DNA of 20,654 nucleotides from Candidatus Aerophobetes bacterium Ae_b3b (GTDB lineage: Bacteria; Aerophobota; Aerophobia; Aerophobales; AE-B3A), in assembly GCA_005223085.1 (NCBI GenBank), contig NJBP01000041.1:1-20654 (forward strand), read 5' to 3'. Shown one piece after another: positions 14,901 to 20,654 of the stretch (its first letter is position 1; the number at the start of each line of letters is the position of its first letter). Both the position numbers and the translations under genes were made by a program. The notes beneath the pieces were generated by a model. That model had not been told where the DNA came from and ran no database searches. It saw nothing but the letters and a program-made list of their open reading frames with translations.

Positions 14901-15146
14901 GTTGATGCCATTAAGAATAAGGATCTCCAGCTTATTATCAACACACCAATTGGTCGCAGCAGCAAATATGATGATAGTTATATTCGTATAATGGCCATAC
15001 AGCACAAGGTTCCTTACATCACTTCAATAGCAGCTGCCCAAGCCAGTGTTGAAGGTACTGAAGCCATAAAGAAACACAAGATCCTACCGAAATCTCTTCA
15101 AGAATATCATAGGGAAAGGCTACCGGCTACAAGCTCAGACAAATAA
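11925..15146 (+). CDS. carB: Carbamoyl-phosphate synthase large subunit
   Basis: The 1073-aa protein equals the usual CarB length. It makes carbamoyl phosphate from ammonia (delivered by CarA from glutamine), bicarbonate and two ATP, for pyrimidine and arginine synthesis. Two homologous halves are visible: each starts with a nucleotide-fold motif ([39 protein letters not shown]). Each ATP-grasp domain shows its signatures ([17 protein letters not shown] and [28 protein letters not shown] and [11 protein letters not shown]). The C-terminal MGS-like allosteric domain covers about residues 935-1060. The start matches the family N-terminus ([14 protein letters not shown]). No ribosome site precedes it. 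carA is not in this window. The ORF is intact. Confidence 0.97.
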   Translation: [1073 protein letters not shown]

Positions 15147-15281
15147 AGTCTACCATCCACAACTTGAAGCCTGAAGCATGTAGGCTACAATTGGAAGTCT
15201 GAAGCACCCTTAGCAAAGAAGAGATTAAACAGTCACTCGAAAATATTTGTATTTTTCAAGAAAGAAGCGATGGAGTAGTAT
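15147..15281. other. Spacer between carB and the terminator
   Basis: A short imperfect direct repeat (TTGAAGCCTGAAGCA near 15163 and TTGGAAGTCTGAAGCA near 15190) follows the carB stop. A TATAAT at 15279-15284 could be a radC -10 box but has no good -35 at 16-18 nt and overlaps the terminator stem. Confidence 0.4.
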
Positions 15282-15316
15282 AATAAAGGCAGGGTATAAT
15301 TCCGCCTTTATTCTTT
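15282..15316 (+). terminator. Intrinsic terminator between carB and radC
   Basis: AATAAAGGC pairs perfectly with GCCTTTATT (9 bp) around a 13-nt loop, with a T-rich tail into TTCTTT. It probably ends carB transcription. The loop contains GGGTATAAT, so promoter and terminator functions for radC could overlap here. Confidence 0.65.
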
Positions 15317-15341
15317 AGAGGCTTTGGAAGGATCAAACCAA

Positions 15342-16070
15342 ATGAGTCTAAAGAACCAAGAAGGTCACCGGAGGAGATTGCGAGAGAAATTTATGAGATC
15401 CGGCATTTCAGGGTTTCACGATTATGAGATAGTCGAGTTGCTATTAACTCTGGGAACTCCTCGGAAAGACTGCAAACAACAGGCAAAAGAGGCTATAAGT
15501 AAGTTCAAAACTCTTCGGGGTGTTCTTGAAGCACCCGCAGAAGAACTTCAGGAGATTAATGGAGTTGGACCTCATAATCTCTTTGGCATCAAGCTTTTCC
15601 AAGAAGTATCGGAACGTTATTTAAAGGAAAGAATTATTGGGAAAAAGATCCAACTAAAATCCTCAAAAAAAGTCTACGATTATTTGTTCCAATCAATGCA
15701 AAAAGATAAAAAAGAGATTTTTAAAGTAATGTTTTTAGATGGGAAAAATAGACTGATTGAAGTTGAAGACCTATTTGAAGGAAGTTTAACTTCCAGTGTT
15801 GTTTACCCTAGAGAAATAATGAAACAGGCAATCAAATATAATGCAGCTAGTTTAATTTTTGTTCACAATCATCCCTCGGGCGATCCGGATCCCTCCTCGA
15901 GTGATAAGGATATAACGAAAGAGCTTGTCTTTGCAGGTAACCTTATGCAGATTAAGGTTCTGGATCACATTATAATAGGTGATAATAAATATTTTAGTTT
16001 TGCCGATGGGGGATTGATTGAAGAATATAACCTTAATTTTTTGAGCCTGAAGAAAGGAAAGAATGTTTAA
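15342..16070 (+). CDS. radC: RadC/YicR family JAMM-domain protein
   Basis: The 242-aa protein is a full-length RadC. An N-terminal helix-hairpin-helix region (about 25-85, including LQEINGVGPHNLFGIKLFQE) precedes the JAB/MPN domain. The metal site has the intact pattern H175-N-H177-P-S-G followed by S185 and D188 (VHNHPSGDPDPSSSDKD). The molecular function of RadC is unsettled: the early link to DNA repair was not confirmed, and isopeptidase-like activity is assumed only from the fold. ATG 15342 is preferred over an in-frame TTG at 15324 because GGAAGGA lies between them. It stands alone, with terminator-like hairpins on both sides. RadC genes are often found near mobile DNA, but none is evident here. 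Confidence 0.93.
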   Translation: MSLKNQEGHRRRLREKFMRSGISGFHDYEIVELLLTLGTPRKDCKQQAKEAISKFKTLRGVLEAPAEELQEINGVGPHNLFGIKLFQEVSERYLKERIIGKKIQLKSSKKVYDYLFQSMQKDKKEIFKVMFLDGKNRLIEVEDLFEGSLTSSVVYPREIMKQAIKYNAASLIFVHNHPSGDPDPSSSDKDITKELVFAGNLMQIKVLDHIIIGDNKYFSFADGGLIEEYNLNFLSLKKGKNV

Positions 16071-16127
16071 GCCAAGATTTAGATATACAAATAAAATTCG
16101 GATAAAATAATGGCTATTCAAAGAGAT

Positions 16128-16154
16128 CTCGGGCGGCAATTAAAAGAGCCCGGG
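16128..16154 (+). terminator. GC-rich hairpin after radC, possible terminator
   Basis: CTCGGGC (16128-16134) pairs with GCCCGGG (16148-16154), one G-U, around a 13-nt A-rich loop. There is no T tract, so termination is uncertain. It lies about 60 nt after the radC stop and before the transporter promoter. Confidence 0.4.
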
Positions 16155-16215
16155 CATAAGTAGTGTTCTTGATATTCCCCCAAGAAGATTCAACAAAGAT
16201 TTTGGCTACGACCAC

Positions 16216-16244
16216 TTGACATTTTCTCACGGCGATTTTATAAT
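16216..16244 (+). promoter_or_regulatory. Perfect consensus promoter of the ABC transporter operon
   Basis: TTGACA (16216-16221), 17 nt and TATAAT (16239-16244) match the consensus at every position. The predicted start near 16251 leaves a leader of about 120 nt. The leader begins with a stem-loop (16257-16277) and holds the imperfect palindrome GAAGCGTTTC (16331-16340), which loosely resembles LacI-family operators. A repressor would be expected for such a strong sugar-operon promoter, but none is encoded in the window. Confidence 0.85.
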
Positions 16245-16256
16245 GGCAGTGCTCAT

Positions 16257-16277
16257 GCGAAAGGACAAACCCTTCGC
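16257..16277 (+). other. Stem-loop at the 5' end of the transporter mRNA
   Basis: GCGAAAGG pairs with CCCTTCGC (one A-C mismatch) around ACAAA, a few bases after the predicted transcription start. Stems at the extreme 5' end often stabilise mRNA. No T tract follows, so it is not a terminator. Confidence 0.45.
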
Positions 16278-16370
16278 AAGGAGGGAACTCGGGGTGATCT
16301 CAAAATAATAAAACACAGGAGGGAGGTGAGGAAGCGTTTCGTCAAAACCCATTAAATTAAGGAGGAGAAG

Positions 16371-17339
16371 ATGAAAAGAGTTATTATCGGGTTACTCTGT
16401 GGGTGTTTAGTTTTGTCGCTTGCTGCGGGTGCTAACGCCAAGAAATTGAGATTTGCCTTTATGCCGGGTGTTGCAGATCCTTTCTACTTCACTATGGAGA
16501 AAGGAGCTAAGGCAAAGGCAGAGGAGTTGGGGGTTGAGTTAATTGTAGGAGAGTTCCCCAAAGCCTGGGGACCAGAATATCAGGTACCTATTATGAAAGC
16601 TCTTGTCGCTCGTGGAGATATTGATTTACTCTTCACTGCTCCTACATCGACAGAAGCTTTGATTCCTGTCTTAAAAGAAATTCATGATAGCGGAATTCCG
16701 ATTATCACTGTTGACACTTACCTTGGGGACGGTGACTACTCTAAACCCAGCAACTACAGTTTCCCCTTGTCCTACATCGGCACCGACAATTTCCTGGGAG
16801 GTCAAGTGGTTGCCGGCGCTCTGGCCCTTTTGCTTGATGGAAAGGGAAAAGTATTTTTGGAAAACACTAATCCTGATGTCTCCAGTGTTATAGGTCGGGA
16901 AAACGGATTCAGGGCAGGTCTAAAAATATTCCCCGACATGGAGCTGGTGGGGGTGGAATACTGTTTGGATGTTCAGGAGACAGCTGCTGCTCAGACTGCC
17001 GCAGCTCTGGAAAAAGACCGTGACATTGTTGGGGTTTTTGGAGTAAACGTGTTTAGCGCTCAAGGAGCATATCAAGCTGTAGTCGCTGCTGGTCTAGCAG
17101 GAGCAGTCAAGATCGCCACCTGGGATGCTACTCTTACTCTTATTGAAGCTTTGAAAAAAGGTGAAGTAGATCTCATTCTGGCTCAGATGCCAGCAGAAAT
17201 GGGTTCCTTGTGCGTTGAGTGGGGAGTTAAACATCTTACCGAAGGTGCAGAGCTCCCGAAGAAAGTCATTCCGGGATTCTTTGTCTTCACCAAGGATAAT
17301 GTCAACGATCCAGAAGCACAACAGTATATTTACAAATAA
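16371..17339 (+). CDS. Periplasmic sugar-binding protein of an ABC transporter (RbsB-like)
   Basis: The 322-aa protein has a signal peptide ending at ANA (residue 23) and then KKLRFAFMPGVADPFYFTME, the N-terminal lobe of Peripl_BP_4 proteins. Typical landmarks follow: GAKAKAEELGVEL, DLLFTAPTSTEAL, a hinge region SYIGTDNFLGGQVV, and a C-terminal lobe with GVFGVNVFSAQGAY. It would deliver a ligand in the periplasm to the permeases encoded downstream. AAGGAGGAG precedes the ATG. No lipobox is seen, so it is probably soluble. The ligand cannot be assigned; simple-sugar ligands are usual for the family. An intercistronic hairpin after the gene probably gives it higher expression than the rest. Confidence 0.9.
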   Translation: MKRVIIGLLCGCLVLSLAAGANAKKLRFAFMPGVADPFYFTMEKGAKAKAEELGVELIVGEFPKAWGPEYQVPIMKALVARGDIDLLFTAPTSTEALIPVLKEIHDSGIPIITVDTYLGDGDYSKPSNYSFPLSYIGTDNFLGGQVVAGALALLLDGKGKVFLENTNPDVSSVIGRENGFRAGLKIFPDMELVGVEYCLDVQETAAAQTAAALEKDRDIVGVFGVNVFSAQGAYQAVVAAGLAGAVKIATWDATLTLIEALKKGEVDLILAQMPAEMGSLCVEWGVKHLTEGAELPKKVIPGFFVFTKDNVNDPEAQQYIYK

Positions 17340-17377
17340 GTTCCGAGTAGAAGACAAGATTGGCATGGACACCATTC

Positions 17378-17408
17378 GACGACAGGGGGCAATTTGCTTC
17401 CTGTCGTC
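17378..17408 (+). terminator. Intercistronic hairpin between binding protein and permease
   Basis: GACGACAGG (17378-17386) pairs perfectly with CCTGTCGTC (17400-17408) and the stem can extend inward. The tail TCATTTTG is weak. Such hairpins after binding-protein genes usually cause partial termination or protect the upstream mRNA, raising binding-protein output. Confidence 0.6.
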
Positions 17409-17436
17409 TCATTTTGACTAAAGAAGAGAAATTTTT

Positions 17437-18537
17437 ATGAGGGTGTTAGGCAATTTTTTTCCTTTTGGAATGTCCAGGACCAAGAAAAGAAAAGCATTGA
17501 GCTGCATTGGAAGAAACTGGGCTCTACTCTTTTTGATCCTTATGCTGATGGTGTTTAGCATTTTAGGAAAAAATTTCTTTGGTCTGAGAAATTTTTCCAA
17601 TATTCTCCTGGCTGTCACTACGCTCCTATTGTTGGCCAGTGGGGAAACCTTTGTTATTATCAGCGGCGGTATTGATCTTTCTATCGGTTTTATCATGGGA
17701 TTTGTATGTGTTACCTCCGCTATAATCATGAGAGATTTACATGCGGCAGGTTTTCCTCAAGCGATCAGTATTCTGGCCGGTTCTTCCATCGGGATTCTTT
17801 TAGGACTTATTCCAGGGTTCGTTAACGGAGTCCTGATAACTAAACTCAGGGTTCCCCCTTTTATTGCTACCCTGGGAATGTGGGGTATCGCCAATGGTTT
17901 GGCCTGGAGGCTCTGTGAGGGTTTTCCCATAGCCTTTTTGCCCTCCAAAGCAAGGGATATTGGAATGGCATATATTGCCTATTATTCACCGAAAAAAGGT
18001 TTTTCACTTTTTGACAGACCAGTGCTTACCGAACGAGCTGACATCTGGAATCTGATGAAGATTATTCCCCTTCCCGTTCTTCTTATAGCTATTCTCCTGG
18101 TTATCTTTGCCTTTATTTTATCCAGGACAAAATTTGGCCAACATACTTATGCCATTGGAGGGAAGGTAGACGCTGCCATACGTGCTGGCATTAATGTGCC
18201 CTGGCATCTAATAAAAGTTTATGTGATTTCCTCCTTTTTTGCCGCCTGTGCGGGGCTCCTGCTTGTATTCACACTTAACATGGGGGTTCATACTCAGTAT
18301 ACTTCGAGCTATGAACTTTTTGCTATTGCTGCGGTGGTTATTGGTGGAGCTAGTTTAATGGGTGGCAAAGGAAGTATTTGGGGTACTGTTATTGGGGTGC
18401 TGCTCATCGGAACTTTAAATAACGGCCTAATGATGATGGGCCTGCCAATTTTCTATCGATACATAGCCATAGGTTGCATCCTTATCGTGGCGGTGCTTAT
18501 TGATCAATTATTCCCCGAGTTGGTATATGAGGAATGA
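17437..18537 (+). CDS. ABC transporter permease 1 (RbsC/BPD_transp_2 family)
   Basis: The 366-aa protein is a multi-pass inner-membrane permease of the ribose/xylose type. Landmarks are LRNFSNILLAVTTLLLLASG, GETFVIISGGIDLSIGF, a loop around KLRVPPFIATLGMWGIANG, and near the C-terminus the ATPase-contact segment GQHTYAIGGKVDAAIRAGI. An insertion of roughly 35 residues (around YYSPKKGFSLFDRPVLT) lies between TM segments where simple RbsC proteins are shorter. The ATG at 17437 has a weak GAAGAGA site. It overlaps the next permease by 4 nt (ATGA), so the two are translationally coupled. It probably pairs with permease 2 as a heterodimer. Confidence 0.9.
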   Translation: MRVLGNFFPFGMSRTKKRKALSCIGRNWALLFLILMLMVFSILGKNFFGLRNFSNILLAVTTLLLLASGETFVIISGGIDLSIGFIMGFVCVTSAIIMRDLHAAGFPQAISILAGSSIGILLGLIPGFVNGVLITKLRVPPFIATLGMWGIANGLAWRLCEGFPIAFLPSKARDIGMAYIAYYSPKKGFSLFDRPVLTERADIWNLMKIIPLPVLLIAILLVIFAFILSRTKFGQHTYAIGGKVDAAIRAGINVPWHLIKVYVISSFFAACAGLLLVFTLNMGVHTQYTSSYELFAIAAVVIGGASLMGGKGSIWGTVIGVLLIGTLNNGLMMMGLPIFYRYIAIGCILIVAVLIDQLFPELVYEE

Positions 18538-19601
18538 TGAATAACAAAAACTTCAGCAAAATATTAGTCCATATTGCAGCAAGGTGGACCTTAATTTTTT
18601 TGGCTCTGGAGGTAATTTTTTTCAGTGTTTTTGGAACAAACTATTTTAGTCTTAGAAATTTGCAGAATATTCTCCTGGCTTCCACTACTGTCGCCTTATT
18701 GGCAACAGGTGAGACTTTTGTCATTATTACCGGAGGAATTGATTTATCGGTTGGTTTTATGGTGGGTTTTAGCGGGGTTATTTGTGCGAAGGTTATGGTA
18801 ACCTTGCAGGCAGCCGGTGCTTCTCAAGCGGTGGCTATTTCCTCTGGCATTCTAGCTGCCCTTCTTTTGGGTTTGGTTCCAGGGTTAGTCAATGGATTAT
18901 TAGTGGCGAAGTTAAGAGTTCCCCCTTTCATTGCTACTTTTGGGATGTTGGGAATTGCCTATGGTTTTGCAGAAATTATTAGTAATAATGTTCCTATCAT
19001 GGGTTTACCCACATCGGTAGGTTCCATAGGACATGGATATCTCATTTATTGGCTTCCCGGGAAAATCTTTGCCTTTCTCCAGAAGCCGGAAAATCTTACC
19101 CGGCTTGAACTGCAGAATTTAGTATCGATTATTCCTAATGTCACCGTTATTACCGCTATTGTTATTGGTATATTCGCTTTCATTCTTGCCAGGACAAAAT
19201 TTGGCCAACATACCTACGCTATCGGAGGTAGTATGGATGCAGCCGAACGCGCTGGTATTAACGTTAAGAGACATTTAATAAAAGTCTATATGATTTCATC
19301 TTTTTTTGCTTCCTTAGCCGGAGTAACTTATGTATTGAGATTTATAACAGGGAGAGCTCCTGCTGGAAGTGCCCGACTGCTTGATGCTGTTGTGGCAGTA
19401 GTTATCGGAGGCGCTAGCCTATATGGAGGTACCGGGACTATCCTTGGAACCGTCATTGGAGTATTGATTATTGGAGCTTTGGAAATAGGTCTGGTTAACC
19501 TGGCCATACCAACATACAATCTCTACATAGCTGTAGGTTGCATCCTTATCTTTGCGGTACTTGTCGATCAATTTTTCCCTGAATTAGTTCGGAAGGAGTA
19601 A
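18534..19601 (+). CDS. ABC transporter permease 2 (RbsC/BPD_transp_2 family, paralogue of permease 1)
   Basis: The 355-aa protein matches permease 1 along its whole length: LRNLQNILLASTTVALLATG, GETFVIITGGIDLSVGF, KLRVPPFIATFGMLGIAYG, GQHTYAIGGSMDAAERAGI, and the same C-terminal VDQFFPELV ending. It keeps an insertion at the same place (around YWLPGKIFAFLQKPENLT). One DNA stretch of 25 bp is identical (18122-18146 and 19189-19213). The pair therefore arose by tandem duplication. Two distinct permeases are known in LsrC/LsrD, YtfT/YjfF and RhaP/RhaQ-type systems. The start overlaps the stop of permease 1. The ATPase gene follows 8 nt after its stop. Confidence 0.9.
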   Translation: MMNNKNFSKILVHIAARWTLIFLALEVIFFSVFGTNYFSLRNLQNILLASTTVALLATGETFVIITGGIDLSVGFMVGFSGVICAKVMVTLQAAGASQAVAISSGILAALLLGLVPGLVNGLLVAKLRVPPFIATFGMLGIAYGFAEIISNNVPIMGLPTSVGSIGHGYLIYWLPGKIFAFLQKPENLTRLELQNLVSIIPNVTVITAIVIGIFAFILARTKFGQHTYAIGGSMDAAERAGINVKRHLIKVYMISSFFASLAGVTYVLRFITGRAPAGSARLLDAVVAVVIGGASLYGGTGTILGTVIGVLIIGALEIGLVNLAIPTYNLYIAVGCILIFAVLVDQFFPELVRKE

Positions 19602-19609
19602 TAAAACCA

Positions 19610-20446
19610 ATGGAGCCACTACTAGAAGTCAAAAATATTACCAAAAGATTTGGCGGTTTAACCGCCGTAGACAATATGGATATGGAGGTCTTCCCTGGTG
19701 AAGTGGTGGGGCTTTTAGGGGATAATGGAGCGGGGAAATCTACTTTGATAAAGGTGATTTCCGGCGTTTACCATGCGGATGCGGGGACGATTTTTTTTGA
19801 AGGAAAAGAAGTTAGGATAGATAATCCCATGCATGCTTTGAGAATAGGAATTGAAACTCTCTATCAGGATCTTGCCTTGGCGGAAAATCTTAATGTCTAT
19901 GCAAATATCTTCTTAGGCAGAGAAAAGCTTAAGCGTTTTTTGGGTCTTATTAACGTGTTGGACCATGACTATATGCTCAATGAATCCAAAAAGGTGCTGG
20001 ATAGGTTAGAAATAGAAGTTCCTTCATTGAAAAACCAGATCAGGACGCTCTCTGGTGGTCAGCGACAAGCGGTAGCTATTTCTAGATCAATTTATTGGAA
20101 TGCGAAATTTCTTATCATGGATGAACCTACCGCTGCTCTGGGAGTAGCCGAACAAAAAAATGTTTTGGATTTGGTAAAGACGTTAAGCTCTCAGGGTGTA
20201 CCAGTCATAATTATTAGTCATCAACTTCACGATGTTTTTTCTGTGGCCACCAAGCTGGTGATAATGCGCCGGGGTAAAAAGGTAGCCGAAAGGATAACCA
20301 AAGACACTACAACCGATGAAATTGTGGGATTAATAGTTGGCTCTTTGCCAGGAGACTATGGAGATGTGAATGATGGTGCAAAGGAAACCGCCCAGGTGGG
20401 TAAAGAGACCGGATCAGTAGATGAGGGGCAGGAGGGAAAGCAATAG
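19610..20446 (+). CDS. ABC transporter ATP-binding protein, single nucleotide-binding domain
   Basis: All ABC motifs are present: Walker A GDNGAGKST (37-45), Q-loop near ETLYQDLALAENL, signature LSGGQ (147-151), Walker B FLIMDEP (167-173, catalytic Glu172) and H-loop His204. The 278-aa length covers one domain only, whereas RbsA, MglA and LsrA carry two fused domains (about 500 aa). It would act as a homodimer beneath the two permeases, as in FrcA-type fructose systems. A hydrophilic Glu/Gly-rich tail of about 30 residues ends the protein. AAGGAG at the end of permease 2 serves as its ribosome site. It energises uptake in the cytoplasm. Confidence 0.93.
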   Translation: MEPLLEVKNITKRFGGLTAVDNMDMEVFPGEVVGLLGDNGAGKSTLIKVISGVYHADAGTIFFEGKEVRIDNPMHALRIGIETLYQDLALAENLNVYANIFLGREKLKRFLGLINVLDHDYMLNESKKVLDRLEIEVPSLKNQIRTLSGGQRQAVAISRSIYWNAKFLIMDEPTAALGVAEQKNVLDLVKTLSSQGVPVIIISHQLHDVFSVATKLVIMRRGKKVAERITKDTTTDEIVGLIVGSLPGDYGDVNDGAKETAQVGKETGSVDEGQEGKQ

Positions 20447-20455
20447 GAGAAAATC

Positions 20456-20554
20456 ATGCCGAGCCGCACCCTGAGATGCCCTGAAGAGAAAAAAAGGAAG
20501 GTAATTTCTCATGGAAACAGGAAAAGTTTTAAGATTAAGGAGAGTTTTCTCTAA
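20456..20554 (+). CDS. Possible 32-aa ORF overlapping the aldolase start (doubtful)
   Basis: An ATG at 20456 follows AGGAGA at good spacing, directly after the ATPase stop. The product would be short and basic (MPSRTLRCPEEKKRK at its start) and ends inside the aldolase gene in another frame. No family is recognised. It could couple translation of the aldolase to the ATPase, or be chance. Confidence 0.2.
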   Translation: MPSRTLRCPEEKKRKVISHGNRKSFKIKESFL

Positions 20555-20654
20555 AGATAAAGCAGTGGTAATCCCCATTGACCATGCTCTTTATTCAGAG
20601 CCAGTGGAGGGCATAGAGAATCTCGAGAAGTTAGTCAGCATAATTTCCCAGACC
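20511..20654 (+). CDS. Class I aldolase of the DhnA/LsrF/FbaB type, partial (runs off the right edge)
   Basis: Forty-eight codons are present: METGKVLRLRRVFSKDKAVV, then IPIDHALYSEPVEGIENLEKL. The pattern of a basic N-terminus, (V/I)(I/V)xxDH and a (G/E)PVEG(L/I)E(N/D) segment is typical of DeoC/LacD-fold class I aldolases such as DhnA-type fructose-bisphosphate aldolase and LsrF. The catalytic lysine lies beyond the window. AGGAAGG (ending about 10 nt before) supports the ATG. Position directly after a sugar-type ABC transporter suggests it cleaves a phosphorylated derivative of the imported compound. Subfamily, and therefore substrate, cannot be decided from the N-terminus. Confidence 0.8.
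   Translation, partial: METGKVLRLRRVFSKDKAVVIPIDHALYSEPVEGIENLEKLVSIISQT

Noticed and set aside
15279-15300. Two TATAAT boxes as radC promoters
   Set aside because: Neither has an acceptable -35 box at 16-18 nt, and both fall in the terminator hairpin.
16331-16340. LacI/CcpA-like operator GAAGCGTTTC
   Set aside because: Only a short imperfect palindrome; too weak to list as its own feature without a regulator gene or further copies.
16323-16353. Nine-codon GTG-start leader peptide upstream of the binding protein
   Set aside because: The GTG overlaps its own putative ribosome site at poor spacing, and nothing suggests attenuation there.
1-20654. CRISPR array, rRNA, tRNA or intact IS element
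   Set aside because: No regularly spaced repeats, conserved rRNA/tRNA blocks or transposase domains were found on either strand by reading.

Overview
The window reads as chromosomal DNA from a diderm (outer-membrane-bearing) bacterium. The evidence is an outer-membrane beta-barrel protein with a C-terminal aromatic residue, near-consensus sigma-70 promoters (TTGACA or TTGCAC, 17 bp, TATAAT) and very strong AAGGAGGTGA-type ribosome binding sites. Arg codons AGA/AGG and Ile ATA are common in most genes, as in several anaerobic or thermophilic lineages. The phylum cannot be fixed from the sequence; uncultured groups such as Atribacterota or Aerophobota are compatible guesses only.

Positions 1-3120 carry a minus-strand envelope cluster: a beta-barrel protein with an unresolved start, a 344-aa exported or membrane protein of unknown function, and the start of a small one-TM protein. 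The first two share a conserved upstream leader. A 99-codon-scale orphan ORF near 3000 carries a DNA repeat that recurs near 8360.

Positions 3299-8222 are an accessory-looking plus-strand region. A perfect consensus promoter and two tandem terminator-like hairpins precede a small sigma-70-like factor. A perfect Shine-Dalgarno sequence without an AUG follows, then a large Met-rich secreted protein, a WrbA-like C-terminal remnant, a minimal Hsp20, a His-rich secreted protein, a second gene remnant, a 15-bp inverted repeat and a DUF1059 protein. Palindromes and terminators fill the gaps.

Positions 8417-11816 hold an aspD-aspT operon (aspartate 4-decarboxylase plus aspartate:alanine antiporter), a known decarboxylative energy-conserving module. 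It is visibly richer in G+C-ending codons than its surroundings, which suggests acquisition. Positions 11889-15316 hold carB (carbamoyl-phosphate synthase large subunit), whose promoter is so close to the ATG that the mRNA should be leaderless. radC follows.

Positions 16216-20654 are a sugar-type ABC transport operon under a perfect consensus promoter: periplasmic binding protein, intercistronic hairpin, two paralogous RbsC-type permeases sharing an insertion, a single-NBD ATPase and the start of a DhnA/LsrF-type class I aldolase. Together they suggest uptake and aldol cleavage of a sugar-like substrate.

No CRISPR array, tRNA, rRNA or intact transposase was seen. The least explained items are the double-hairpin leader of the sigma gene, the AUG-less Shine-Dalgarno site, the repeat/palindrome family shared by 2944-3119 and 8114-8385, and the twin-permease operon.
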